DNA of 64,000 nucleotides from Hexactinellida sp. DTS-2022 (taxonomy: Eukaryota; Porifera; Hexactinellida), in the NCBI GenBank assembly GCA_028753945.1, contig JAPNXP010000003.1, forward strand, positions 5,146,001-5,210,000, given 5' to 3'. The notes below the pieces were generated by a model. The model was not told where the DNA came from. It was given only the letters and a program-made list of their open reading frames with translations, and did no database searches. This document shows, piece after piece, positions 1 to 11,640 of this stretch. The number at the start of each line of letters is the position of its first letter. Position 1 is the stretch's first letter. Both the position numbers and the translations under genes were made by a program.

Positions 1-475
1 TCTCATTGACAGTATTATTTATATTTCTCTTAGTTTTTCAGTTATTTCAATGCCAAAATTCTACATTGTAGTGCTGGGGGGAATTATAGCAAAAATATAG
101 GTTAGGGGGGTAATATCGTGAAATTTTTTGGAAAAGGTTGGGAACCACTGGTCTAATGTCTACTGAAAGTATCCCTGAAATTGGACTTCATGAATTTACA
201 TTCGTTTATGAGGTGTAAGTCAAGAAAAACCGTTTTTTAGAGCAATGACTGTCAAAAAATCCCAAATTGGTAATTTGTGATAAGCTATTTGCTACTAAAT
301 GCCTATTTCCCCTAATTTGTCATTCTCGCTCACTGCGAGCTACAATTTCCATGTGCTAGGTGTCCAATATAAATTAAAAATCAAGTGATAGGATGGTAAT
401 TCCAGTATAATGAAATAAATGCGATGAAACTAATAACTAAAATCTCTAACATTAATTAGTTAAACCAGGTTATAC
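1..475. other. Intergenic, transposon remnant
   Basis: No gene seen. Around 137-154 lies a motif (GGTTGGGAACCACTGG) that resembles the inner end of a hAT-type terminus, but no partner end or target duplication was found, so it is treated as a remnant. Confidence 0.4.
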
Positions 476-1689
476 CTAGAATATATAAATACTGGAAGTG
501 CCGTGGAAAACGTATATACTCCCATTAATTTTGTTTAAAGCAAACCCAGCAATGACAAATCCATTTCCGATTATGTGTACCAATTTACCTTTGGGATTGA
601 AAATGAAAATCCCTCCATTGGAAATCAAAAGATTTTCTTCAATATCGATATCAAAATGTTTTGGTACAAAATCAAGTGACATACAGCTCAATAGTTTATG
701 ACTCTCCTTGGAGTAGAACGTAATATGGATAAGCATTAGGCTCTTTAGCTAGTATAACCAAGCGAGTTTCTGTGATTCCTAAATCCACAGGAGAACATGT
801 CTTTCCCAGAAATATGGGAATGGTAGCCTAAGAACTTATTGAATCGAACTATTTTATCGTTTCCTGAGTCACAAACGTAGACATAACCATTTGACTCATC
901 AATTGATAACCTTTCAGAATACTTGAGTTGATTTTGATAATTGTTTAGAGTAATTATTCTTTTTGGTACATCCTCGTTTCGAATTCTAAATTTCAGAATT
1001 AAATTAGAGTCTCTTTGAGAGACGTACATTTTATCTTCGTGAATAGCGATGTTAATTGCTAATCGCATATCATACGTCCCATATTCATACATAAAGTCTC
1101 CTTCGTGGGAGTAAACAAGGATCCCATATCTTGCATCATAGGTAGATATATATAGTCTCGATGTGTTCTGATCAATGCGCACACATCTAAGAGTACTAGA
1201 AATATCTAATCTGGTCTTCTTGAAGATAGGAGACTTTTTGGATGCATAATCAATTTTAACTAATGGGTTGTTCCAACCAATTCGATCAATATTGATACTA
1301 AGAGTCCCCAGATCTGGTACTACCTCTTCGATATCCTCATTCCACTCAAACGAGACATCCAGACCTGAGATTTCCTTCCTCATCCCCTCGATCTCGCTGT
1401 CTAGCCCACTCAGGACTCTGCCTTGTGTCTCGCTAAGTAGGTTCAGATTCAGAATATCTCTGGAGCTCTGTTTGAGCTCTTCGAGTTTCCTGAGTGCCGC
1501 CTGGCTCTCCTCACTCAGGCGGTGGTAGCGAGACACAGCCTCTGCTAACCGCAAGAGCAGTTCATTCCTACGGGCGTTTATTTGGGTAATCAGACGATCG
1601 AATTCTAAGTTAATCTGTTCACGAGCTTCCTCTGATTTGGAAAGGAAGTCTTTATGCGAAGCAACAGTGCTATCTGCTATATGTGCCAT
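476..1689 (-). pseudogene. Coiled-coil + NHL-propeller protein, frameshifted copy (NHL-A)
   Basis: The reading frame starts at the ATG at 1689. Residues about 1-105 form a heptad-rich coiled coil. A linker leads into NHL-type blades of the form 'NGYVYVCDSGNDKIVRFN', which usually build a beta-propeller for protein or RNA binding. No RING or B-box precedes the coiled coil, so it is TRIM-like only in its second half. The frame breaks near 790-800, where 2 nt are missing relative to the duplicate at 55801-56962, and again near 715-725 with one extra base. The last blade continues at 736-476 in another frame. Single-exon structure. The frame is otherwise well preserved, so this is a recent pseudogene, or the indels could be consensus errors in the assembly. 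Confidence 0.75.
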
Positions 1690-1821
1690 TATAGCTATAT
1701 TATAAAATAACTGTTAGGGGTTACGTTACGTGCCGAAAATTTCAAGAAATTATCAACAGCCCCTTATCATCAAGAAAGAGCATTCACAATGATAGAAAAT
1801 TTATTTGATATTTATAGTATG

Positions 1822-2387
1822 CAGGGTTGGGTTCAAGTACAATTTACTTAAGTACTTCTGTAATTAAGTACATTTTTTGAGTACTTGTACTTGTACTTAA
1901 GTACTTTCACCATTTTTCCGTTGTACTTGTACTTGTACTTAATTACTTTCCTCAATTTTCTAAAGTACTTGCACTTGTACTTGAGTACTTGTTACTCGTG
2001 ACTTTTTTATCATTCAATATATTTCCAACACACATCATTGATGTTCCTCAAATCCCATCTCAAATAAAGTAGTGTTACTTAATACTTAGTATATTAGGAA
2101 CTGTGTTCGTGTCAAGGACTACTGCTACTTTCAATTAAATAGATTTGGATGATACTATATAAACTATGTATTTAGCAATTTCTACTATTAGTACGAGAGA
2201 TATATCATAAGAGCTTGGGAAGTACTTGTACTTGTACTTAAGTATTTTCCTAATTTTTTCATTGTACTTGTACTTGTACTTAAGTACTTTAAGTTTACCT
2301 GTACTTGTACTTGTATTGTATTTGAATATCTGAAAAGTAGTAGTACTTGTACTTAAGTACTTTCAAATGTACTTGAACCCAACCCTG
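1822..2387. mobile_element. Non-autonomous hAT-like element rich in GTACTT repeats
   Basis: The 566-bp element is bounded by inverted termini CAGGGTTGGGTTCAAGTAC and its complement, with the 8-bp target duplication ATAGTATG at 1814-1821 and 2388-2395. The interior consists largely of direct and inverted GTACTTGTACTTAAGTAC-type motifs. The duplicated region near 57670 has the intact single ATAGTATG, an empty site. No coding capacity. Confidence 0.9.
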
Positions 2388-2529
2388 ATAGTATGTAAGG
2401 TAAATAGTCAAAAGCATTGAAGACAGACGAAATAAAGCAAGATAAAATTACAAAGAATATCCACTAAACCTGGGTTAAGTGCAAATCAAATCTGGGGTAA
2501 CTAACGAATATAATCTAAAAATTCTAAAG

Positions 2530-3804
2530 TCAAAAGAATTGTAGACAAGCATTATTCTTCCCACACACAACTACAATCCGTCCTGCGTTATCTAGCACTA
2601 TTCCCCACGGGTTAATGAACTCCCCAATACCCTGACCATTCTTCCCAATCCTGTGTATCTCTTCTCCCTCCTGATTGAATACATACACACAGTGATCATT
2701 GTAGTCACTCATAATGATGTTATAGTCTCTGTCTATGTCGAAAGAGACCGAATTCTTTGTTTGCTTACCATTGCCACGAGTTATCAGTCTGTTGGTTAGA
2801 ATGTGATTTGAATCGAACACAAACATACACGGATCACTACCATCTAGCACCATTACTCTGTCTCGTGTAACCTTGATATCAAGTGGATATTTAAACTTAA
2901 TCTCACCTATTCCTAGCATGGAATGGAACTTGAGATCCTCTGTGAAGATTTGTACTCTGTTATTACCAAAATCACAAACATAGACATTGTTAGTTTTATC
3001 AGAGACAGCCAGACCGTGTGGATAGTTGAACTGAGCTTCTCCACTGCCTTCGCTACCAACACTCTTGATTAGTTTGCCTTCTAGCTCGTACATATTAATA
3101 CAATTACCACTGCCTTGTGTAACTAGCACGCTATTATGAGTTATACAGATACCTCGTGGCTTATTCATCTTCTCACTGAACATGAAGACATAGTCTCCGT
3201 TACAGGAAAATACTTGTACTAGTTGGTTGCTTTTATCCGCTATATAAATGTGTCCAGTCTTGTAATGCACAGCTATGCCTCTGGGACTATTCAGTTCCCC
3301 AGGAGCTTTCTGTTCGTTAGACTTCTTGCAGCAGTAAGCAGTAGGCAGCCGTTTAGCCTTGTAGTCCGGTACAAGAGGCTTCACTTGAGGGGAGAAAGTG
3401 CGGGTGGGAGATATCTTAGTCTGACCGTTAAGCTTAATACTTCCTAGCTGTTGGATGTCAGTCTCGAATAGATTGTCCCACTCGAACTCAATGCTAAAGT
3501 ATGTATCAGCAGTTAGCTCTGCTATCTTGTTGTCAATCGTAGAATGAATTATTTCATTTGTTTCTTTTACTTTATTCGATTTGAGTGTGTGTGAGCTGAT
3601 AGACTTAATGCTATTCAGAGATTCCACTAACTGGTTCATTTCCTGAGTTTTGCTATTGTACTCCGTCTCTATGCGATCAACTCGAGAGAGGAGGCTACTC
3701 TCTCTAACTCGCAGAGCTTCGTGAGACCTCTTGAAGCTGTCTCGTATGCTCTTACGGGTCTCTGTTATTTGTTCCGGGAAATTGTTATTCTGGAAGTTAG
3801 CCAT
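2530..3804 (-). CDS. Coiled-coil + NHL-propeller protein (NHL-B)
   Basis: Uninterrupted 424-aa single-exon frame starting at the ATG at 3804. Residues about 10-110 are a helical coiled coil (many Glu/Arg/Ser heptads). From about 160 to 424 there are six NHL-type blades; examples are 'SPRGIAVHYKTGHIYIADKS' and 'YPHGLAVSDKTNNVYVCDFG'. The last blade ends 'ACLQFF', which probably closes the propeller. The architecture resembles the C-terminal half of TRIM-NHL proteins without RING or B-box, so ubiquitin-ligase activity is not implied; a scaffold or binding role is inferred. NHL-A lies just downstream on the same strand and probably arose from the same ancestor. A truncated, frameshifted copy sits at 57811-58266. 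Confidence 0.85.
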   Translation of the reverse strand: MANFQNNNFPEQITETRKSIRDSFKRSHEALRVRESSLLSRVDRIETEYNSKTQEMNQLVESLNSIKSISSHTLKSNKVKETNEIIHSTIDNKIAELTADTYFSIEFEWDNLFETDIQQLGSIKLNGQTKISPTRTFSPQVKPLVPDYKAKRLPTAYCCKKSNEQKAPGELNSPRGIAVHYKTGHIYIADKSNQLVQVFSCNGDYVFMFSEKMNKPRGICITHNSVLVTQGSGNCINMYELEGKLIKSVGSEGSGEAQFNYPHGLAVSDKTNNVYVCDFGNNRVQIFTEDLKFHSMLGIGEIKFKYPLDIKVTRDRVMVLDGSDPCMFVFDSNHILTNRLITRGNGKQTKNSVSFDIDRDYNIIMSDYNDHCVYVFNQEGEEIHRIGKNGQGIGEFINPWGIVLDNAGRIVVVCGKNNACLQFF

Positions 3805-4495
3805 TCGATAGAATCGTATTTTATTGAAACTTAGGACTAATTAGATATTTATAGTATATTTTGTAATATATACTTTATGGAGTTCAAGTTACACCAAGAC
3901 TTCACAATTGTATTGTTAGATGCTAAGCCTTAATTTATTAATTCGCGTAAAACAGTTTGAGTTGAATAAACCAGGTTCCACAATCTAATTGTAATTTCCA
4001 ATCTCGAAAAATTGCTAGATCTGAGGTTCGAATTACTGTAGTTTTTTTATGCCAGTGTTCATAGCATGTATTCATCAGGCAAAAAAGAGTGCTCACACTA
4101 TATCAGGGGCCGTTAAAACATTACGTAACGCTTGAGATATGGGGGCAGATGGGCGAAAGCAGATTGAAGGGGTCAGACAAAGCAAGCAGTAGCATGACAA
4201 TTTCCCCCCAAATACACATACGTAATTATGATTTATTTAACAGGTACACAAATGTTTCAAATTTGTTCCGCTGATTAAGAGCACCCCAATTATTGTGCAA
4301 ACTCGATATATTCCGTAACTAGTTCATTCTTAAATTATCCGAACTGTATATTATCAGAATATATAGGCCTCAATAAGTTCGGATAATCAAGGTTGCATTG
4401 TAGTTTGCATGCAAAGAGTAATTAATGAGAATATAAACATATAAGCCAGCTGTATACACTCTACATAATGGTATGCAGGTTATTATTAATACAAG
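3805..4495. other. Intergenic, nothing recognised
   Basis: AT-rich spacer between NHL-B and the 3' end of the LRRC9-like gene. The short open frames here lack family signals. No inverted termini or target duplications were found. Confidence 0.4.
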
Positions 4496-7400
4496 TCACA
4501 TAGGACTCCACTGCGTATTGAACTCGTCTAGGGCTCGCGCTCTCTCCTCGCTGGGAATATCGCATCTGTCTATAACTCTGATGTGAGGAACAGCCTGTAT
4601 TAGGGCTGTTGTATAGTTTGCCTTACGAGAGATGGGATTGTTAATGAAGCTGACCTCGTTGAGGAATGGGAGATCGGTTAGTTTAGCTAGTTCCTTCAAT
4701 TCGTGTATCCTGTGGTTAGCAAGGAATAGTCTGTGAAGAGAGACCAGGCCACTCAGGTCGGGGAGGAATTTGAGACGATTCTCTTCAAGATGGAGTTCTA
4801 GAATGTTCTTTAAGCTAGTCAGGTCTTTCTCAGCAATATACTTAACCTTATTTCTATCAAGCACGAGCTCTATCAAGGAGGGAAACTCCTCGAAACCTTC
4901 CAGAGTGCTTACGTCATTATTCTGCAGGAAGAGAGCCTTGAGGGAGGGCAGTCTGTGCTGTAGCGGACACAACTTTGCGATTCCATTGCTAGCTAGCTGC
5001 AGCACGTGCAGGCCTGTGAGCACTGGGTATACCTCGTTGTCGTGTGTGGCATCTAGTGACGATATTCTGTTGTTGTTGACACAGAGTATCTTCAACAAAT
5101 TCAACTCGAGGAAACCCTCCAGACTAGTCAGCTGGTTATTCTCAAGATTCAAAGAGCGCAGGTTGTCCAGTGCCTAGATGGGGTCTAAGTCAAACGACTT
5201 TATATTCTGGTTAACTAGACTCAGCTCTCGGATGTTGGAGAAGTTGCTGTGCCCTATGCGCTCGGAGATAGTACTCAGAGCTAGCTTGCCTCCATACATC
5301 TCTCTGGCCTGAATCAACTCATTCGTCTTAACCAACTCGTCGTTAAAACTACGAATGTTCGGAAGATGGAAGAAGCAAAAGTATCTAATGTTTCTATTCT
5401 TATCCAATAAATCTATCCCGGAAATGTTGAGTACTATCAGTGAGGTGTTCTGCTTGAGGTAGAGTATTTCTCGCTGGGATTGAATTGGGTTAGCGATGAG
5501 TGACAGGTCCAATAAGGCAGTGTACGCATTTGAGTTCTGTAGAGAGGTCACCATGTTGTGGTTAAGCACGAGAGATATGAGATTAATGTGTTTGGAAGGG
5601 AAGCGGGGAAGAGAAGTGATCCTGTTGAAAGAGCAGGAGAGATCTTGTAGGTTAGGGAGTGCGTCCAGTCCTTGTATCGTGGTTAGACAATTCCAGTCTA
5701 GGTTTAGTTCTACGAGACTGATGCAGTTGGAGAGACCGTGTAGAGAGGTTAGCGAGTTGTGCGATAAATCGGCGTGTCTGAGATTGGGCAGGTTAAAGTC
5801 AATGGGGAGAGCTTGTACACCTCTGCCCTGTAGACTCAATGTGGTGATAGCAAGATGCCATTTGTAGTCATGCGTTGTTATAAATGTCCTGCTGTCGATG
5901 GGAGAATAACTGAATAGCGTTAAATCTGTCGAGTGAATAGTGCTAACGCATTCCTGAGGCAACTGAGTGTTGTGCTCATTGAATACATAACTAGTGACAA
6001 CGATAAACTCCTCAACAGGAGTCGTATTGAAGGTTAGTAAGTCTGGGAAAGAAACGAGAGTTTGCAGAACAACCCAGTTGTCTAACTCTATCTGTTTAGC
6101 CGTTATATCGCCAGCTTGTGTAGGCAGTGAGAACGGATTCATGTAGAGGGACAGGTCCCTAAGGGAGGGCGTGGTTATCTTGAGACGCGACAGCGTAGCG
6201 GTTATATCCGTAATCTTATTCCAGCTCAAGTTAAGAGTTCTAACAGAGGAGTGAGGCATGAGCTGGTCCATGCACTCGATACAGTTATGACTGATATCCA
6301 GGTACTGCAGCTTGCACGCGAGGAGGTCCGACACGCTAGATATCCTATTGGAAGCTAAACAGAGGGCGGTGAGGTTGGGGAACTGAGTGAGAGAGCTGAG
6401 AGACTCAATACCGCAGGCAGGCAGGTAGAGAGAGGTTAGACTGCTGGGGTCCATAGAGCTGGCAGTCTGTAGAATGTCGCGTAGACATATGGGCACTGGG
6501 CACTCAATGGAGTTAAGAGGTGAGTATATTGTATTGAGGAGCTCTTCATTAACGCTTATATGTAGGGTTGTGGTGGTGGTGGGGGAATTTATTGACTTTA
6601 GAGTAGCATGTTTGTGTATATTGACTAGCTCCTGTGTGTCTGTATTCATTTTGTATTCGAAGGAGATTAAGTATTCCTGGGACTATCAGGTCTCTGTCGG
6701 GGATTAGGAACAGTCGCTGATCGTCGCAGTAGCAGTCTGGGACGAATTCTTCTGTGTCAGAGAACTTAGAAATAACCGCAGTATCGTATAGATTGAAATC
6801 TACCTGTTTCGCCTCGGAGATGTGCCTCAACTGCTTAGCGCGCCCTAGAAACACTTTGCACAGAATGACATGTCCCTGGCTGACGCCAAATTTCTTCGTG
6901 TTGAATGCCAACCTCGGTAAATCAGCCTCATACACAGAATGAGTCAACACAAAGTAATCCAGATGTTTGCTTCTGTCCGTCCTAGGCAGTCCATCCTGGC
7001 AGAAAGCTGCGTGCATTCGCGACTGGTCTACATCAGCACTCGACTGTAGGAACAGATAGTCTAAGTAGACACAGTGTTCTGGTTAGGAATCGGCTCGGAT
7101 TTAGTGCGCTGATTCCTCCCAGCCATCGCAAGCAGTTTGTGCTCAAACCTAGCGTGCAGGGGAGGGTTCTTAACCTGGTACACAGAGTGTGCGGCTATCC
7201 CTCTAACCCCCAGCTGGTGCACCCTGTCGGGAGGCGAGGGGGCGAGTAGCTCCAAGCATGCCTTGTACCAGTCCTGTTGTTGGGCACCAGGGATAAACTC
7301 GATGTTCCCAGCTGTCGAGAACTCCAGCTCGAGTCGACTGAGTGAGAACCGGAACGTCTCAGCTGATGACGTCACAGCCAGCCGACACGCGGTCTCCAGT

Positions 7401-8446
7401 CTGGCGATTACGTCATCCACACACGTCAGGAACGCATCCAGCTTTCCTTTTGCGTTAGACTCGTCTGCGCTAAACAGTGCGTTGTCAAAATCCGCAGTGA
7501 ATATGGCACGAGTGACGTCATCTTCTAGAGACTCCAGAACCGCCAGGTCTGCTACGGCCGTGTGTCTCAGCGTAGAAGCGCGAGTTGTAACTGAAATCTC
7601 CGTGTTAAACAGCTGCTTTCTGAAAATGCGAAATTGCTCAGCTAACTTCCGCAGTCGAAGCTTATAGTATAGTTTCTTATTTTCAATTATTTCTCTCGCA
7701 GTCTTGACGAGTTTCTCTGAGACAGCGAAGGTGTCGAGATATTTTAGGCGGGGAAAATGAAACAAGACCAAAGTTGTGTAATTCCGCATTTTCGCAAGAG
7801 GGCATGATGAATACTGAGCATCAGCAAGGCTGAGAGAGGTGAGAAAAGCCGCGGTTTTCAACTCCTTAAGAGCATCGAATGTAATGATAGGGTTGCCGGA
7901 TAAGTTGAGCGCAACTAAACTAATGTTCCCGATTAGCGACTCCCCTATACTCGCTATGTTATTATTAGCTATATTGAGTTCCAACAGTTCTTTCAACTTG
8001 TGCACTCCCTCTAATCTACTGATGCAGTTATCCGCGAGAGAGAGCGTCTTCAGTCGGCTGAGGTGTTGTATGTTCTCAATTCGAGATATCCTGTTCCCGT
8101 ACAGGTAGAGATGCTGCAGCTTCTTGCACTGCTCCAAGCCTTCTATCTTCTCCACGCCAGTCTCGCATATCCATAGTTCCCGGAGCTGTAAGCAGCTCCT
8201 AAGGCATTCTATGCGGCTAACATTCTGGTTGAGAATGTAGAGATAGGTTAGGTTTGGGAACAAATGGTAGCCGTACATAGCCGGCACCCCGAAGAAGAAG
8301 ATCTCGAGTTGAGTCACGTCCGGAAAGAGAGGGGGCTCTTCTTGTGCCGGGACCTGCTGGGGAATACCGTTTGCGTGGAGAAGCTCTGATAATAGTTTAC
8401 TGTTGGAAAGTGTTTCTTCTTCCATGGTTAATACACACCAAAACAC
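4496..8446 (-). pseudogene. LRRC9-like leucine-rich-repeat protein, full length but with three lesions
   Basis: The layout matches LRRC9: an N-terminal LRR block (8446-7700; 'LQLRELWICETGVEKIEGLE', 'LQHLYLYGNRISRIENI') with LRRcap and helical region, a central non-LRR segment (about 7080-6670), then two further LRR blocks (6500-4500). Total coding length, about 1,315 codons, is close to the family (human about 1,450). The frame is broken three times: a frameshift near 7062-7080, a +1 frameshift near 6671-6683 ('DLIVP' then 'EYLISFEYK' in the next frame), and a TAG at 5174-5176. The TAG falls inside an LRR whose spacing stays exactly 24 residues if the stop is counted as one residue. No introns are visible, although vertebrate LRRC9 has many. 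It could be a decayed gene, a retrocopy, or a real gene with consensus errors. Confidence 0.85.
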
Positions 8447-8843
8447 TCAGCTAACTAAATTTAGTGTAGTGAGCAAAGTATTTATCATTTCAAGTAGAAC
8501 CTGCATAATCCAATCCAACCCTCTATATTCCGGAATTCAGCAGAACCGACACTTTTTTCGGACTATGAATTAGAGCCTACATAATCCGACAATTTGGCAA
8601 TCCAACATTTTCCCTATCCCACTGTATTGTATTAGACAGGTTTTACTATACTGAAGTATAATCGGCACAATCCAAACAATTAAATATAGCAATTTAAGAG
8701 AATACAGTGGTTAATTAATAACAAATATGGTCATTTGAATCGCAAAAATAAAGTGAAAATCAAAAAGCAACAAATTTTCATTCACTAAATAGAATGTTCA
8801 TAATTTAGTTATTTAGATAGCTAATAGTACTAGAGCGGGCACG
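8447..8843. other. Upstream region of the LRRC9-like gene
   Basis: Holds a decayed pogo/Tigger-like terminus near 8493-8620 (AGTAGAACCTGCATAATCC and a related inverted copy). No gene and no clear target duplication. Confidence 0.35.
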
Positions 8844-9190
8844 TCACCTACCGTGCTTCTTATTAATAGAAATCTGTTCTGCCTTACAAGTGTCTCCGAA
8901 AAGTTTATTGTGGTCTCTGAGTTCCCTAAGTTCAATAAATTCTTTCGTACAGTACTCACAAGTATAGAACCTTCTTCTAGCAAACCTCTGCTTACAACTC
9001 CCTTTATACCTCCAATGGTGACTCTGTAAAGCGAAATAGGAATACCCTAATCCTCTCTTGCAATAAGGGCAATAGTAAGGAGTACTGTCCTGTTCAGTGA
9101 CCAATTCATTAGTAGGGTTTACTGTAGTACTTATCGTAGACACAGGAATTGTATCCTCAAAGCTTTGGACTCGCTGTGGTATGTGTGTAC
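8844..9190 (-). CDS. Zinc-knuckle gene Z3, exon 3 (twin CCHC)
   Basis: Last exon of Z3. The acceptor CTATTTTCAG ends at 9191 and the exon begins in phase 1 (codon completed from exon 2). It encodes a Ser/Thr-rich lead-in, then two knuckles: C-x2-C-x13-H-x7-C and C-x2-C-x12-H-x7-C, joined by a basic stretch; it ends at TGA 8844-8846. Length 347 nt fits the phase. Spliced length of the three Z3 exons is 984 nt, exactly 328 codons including the stop. Possible nucleic-acid binding is inferred from the knuckles. Confidence 0.7.
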
Positions 9191-9713
9191 CTGAAAATAG
9201 ATTAGGTTATTTCTGAAATTATAATCCATTTGATTCATGTCAGTATATATCTACAATGTGTTTAGTCATTCTACAAGGCTTATTAATTGTATTTTTTATC
9301 AAGTGTATGATTAAACTTTCTACTCTTGTTAAGAATATTTCAAATACTATGTACATAACATTTATGCCACCAGTGAAAGTTTAACTTGTCTAAGGACATT
9401 TCTCTCAAATAAATGACAAAAAATGAAGGAAATAAAATGCAATTGCAAACAGAATGTCCTTAGATTACTAAATTAATGAAGGGCTATTATTATATGAGCC
9501 CTTCTTTAATACTATTCGGTCAAACAAACACAAAATATAGATATATGCCAACAGATTTTAAATTTGAGGCTTCACAAAGGTGAATCTTTGATGTATATAT
9601 GATTTAATGTATTTTCAGTGTCTGAAAATACATTAAATATGGTGTTGGCCCATATATAAGTTATCCATAAAGGATATAATTCAAACAAACACAACTATAA
9701 TGTAATAACTTAC
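9191..9713 (-). other. Z3 intron 2
   Basis: Non-coding. The 5' part after the acceptor (about 9191-9530) is a duplicated intron segment also found at 13412-13740, 25576-26690 (with an insertion) and 62323-62650, showing that each exon was copied together with flanking intron. Confidence 0.55.
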
Positions 9714-10079
9714 TGGAGTTATATTTCTCTCTATCAATTGAGATTTGCTTTGCCTTACAAGAATTGCCAAAGTCTTTGTAGTGTTTTTCAAGACTACAGA
9801 TTTGAAGAAATTCTTGTTTACAAATCTTACAGCCGTACAAAGGTCTGCCAACATTATTCCTGCAATTTCCCTTAAACATCCCAATATGGCGATTGAGATT
9901 CTCAATAGAAAAGCCTAATCCTCTGCCACAGTCAGGACAATAGTAAGGAGCGTTATCTTCATGAATTACCAAATCATTAGGCGACTGTATTGTGGAATTT
10001 ATCGTGGAATTAGATTTTGTTACATCCATACTTTGTCTTGGTGTCAGCATGTTTGAACTGCCACTGCTCATTGGAATCT
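9714..10079 (-). CDS. Zinc-knuckle gene Z3, exon 2 (twin CCHC)
   Basis: Exon of 366 nt (122 codons, phase 1 at both ends). The acceptor CTATCTACAG sits at 10080-10089 and the donor GTAAGTTATT at 9713-9704. It encodes a Ser/Thr/Asn-rich linker and two CCHC knuckles ('YYCPDCGRGLGFS...' and 'GCKICKQEFLQICSLEKH...') with the same spacing as the other copies. Because it is symmetric (phase 1-1), it can be duplicated or skipped without shifting the frame. The open frame runs past the acceptor into the intron, but the strong acceptor and phase match support the start given. Confidence 0.7.
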
Positions 10080-10132
10080 CTGTAGATAGCAAGAAATTGA
10101 GTTTCATATTAATTCTTAAACATCAATACTAT

Positions 10133-11090
10133 GCAGTAGAATCCCGCTATAATCTGGTCGTTGAAATCAAAAAATGGGTCATACTAAAAAAATTCATTCA
10201 GTGTTTTTTAGTTTCACTAGAAGCGCAATTTTTCGTAGAATAGCATATCCAAAATCCGCCAAAATCCGTTTTGGGTAAACATTTTATGTGGGTGGGAGTG
10301 TCGGCCTTTTCATAGTAAATCGCAGACATTTCCGAACTAACTTTCTCAAATCAAATCTAATCAAATTATCATAGGCGTAGCACGCGGTCCGGCTGGTCCG
10401 GACCAGTTTTCATTTGCTGTAAGCCTGTAACTACATTATATAGGAGCGTCCAGTTTGGCCAGACCACTATAATTGTTTGGCCGGACCACTTACCAGATCC
10501 GTGCGACACCCCTGATTATGATCACCATATTTGTACTCAGCGTAAAATTTCCAGCAATTTGATATATCACATCACCATATTTGGATGAATTTTCCTTAGC
10601 AACGCTGGAATTCAACTCCACTTGTATAATTATACACATAACGACCCTCTAGACGTGATTTATCTGAAAATCTTCAATCTTAAGGTATATCTAGAATAAT
10701 CACGTCAAATCGCGTTTTAGAGGGTCGTTATGTGCATAATTATACAAGTGAAAATGGAATGTTGTTACATTCCTGATGCATTCCAGCGTTGCTAAGGAAA
10801 ATTCATCCAAATATGGTGATGTGATATATCAAATTGCAGGAAATTATACGCTGAGTACAAATATGTTGATTATAAGCTGACTAGATTTGATTGATAAAGT
10901 TAGTTACGGAAATGTCGGCAATTTACTATGAAAATGCCGACACTGCCACCCACATAAAAAAATTCCCCAAAACGGATATCGCGGATTTTGAATATGCTAT
11001 TCTACGAAAAATGCGCTTCTAGTGAAACTAAAAACACTTTGCATGAATTTTTTCTAGGTTCAACCATCCAACGACCAGACTAAATAAGAC
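10133..11090. mobile_element. Foldback element with long inverted arms, upstream of Z3 exon 2
   Basis: The outer arms are inverted copies: about 10137-10380 pairs with about 10860-11085 (shared motif TTCGTAGAATAGCATAT and its complement). The centre, about 10530-10870, is also palindromic, with ACGACCCTCTA and its complement. A smaller insert with hAT-like GGCGTAGCACG / CGTGCGACACCCCTG ends sits at about 10371-10512. The outer tips resemble pogo-type termini (CAGTAGAATCCCGC). In the right duplication only the outer right arm survives (58267-58530). Confidence 0.65.
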
Positions 11091-11261
11091 ACCAGTGGAC
11101 AGTAAAAAATATGTTTTACTCATTATCCCGAATTAGTATTAACCGATTCTAATTTGAATTGAAAAGTTTTCAAGGGGGGCTGAAATAGTGTGCGTACAAT
11201 GAATCAACCGGAAATTTATACTGTTGTATGCAGGGCCGGACTAAGCAAGGTATGTTGAGGC

Positions 11262-11640
11262 TAGTGATCGACCGAAATAAGTTTCGGCCGAATATACGGC
11301 AAACCGAATATACGGCAAATGACGCCGAATAATGGTTTCGGCATTATATAGTATTTTAATGATTTGCATTCCTTAAGATCAAAACTAACAAAAATGTTAT
11401 GTTATGCATTCAATGCCTGCATTGAATTACCTTTTATTACATGGTTTACATTTGACACGATACATAAGCTTTCTACTAAAATATTGTGTCTTGACGTAAA
11501 AGGTAAATTTAATGATTATATTCCTCACATCTATAATAATAATAGGTATTAGTATTTTGCCGAAACCGATATTCGGCACAAACTATTCGGTTTCGGCCGA
11601 AACCGAATATTCGGCGAAAAACAGTTTCGGTCGATCACTA
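11262..11640. mobile_element. Non-autonomous hAT element (TAGTGATCGACCG termini)
   Basis: 379 bp, termini TAGTGATCGACCGAAA and its inverted partner CGGTCGATCACTA, with perfect 8-bp target duplication GTTGAGGC at 11254-11261 and 11641-11648. The duplicate locus near 58695 has no insert (one mismatch in the target), so the insertion postdates the duplication. Confidence 0.92.

Noticed and set aside
1268-1528. Ser/Arg-rich plus-strand frame, repeated at 56538-56801
   Set aside because: Antisense of the NHL-A coiled coil; its conservation is explained by the coding strand.
4015-4040. GGTTCGAATTAC, a tRNA B-box-like sequence
   Set aside because: No A-box or cloverleaf around it.
7137-7667. 176-aa plus-strand frame opposite the LRRC9-like gene
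   Set aside because: Antisense shadow of a well-supported LRR coding region.
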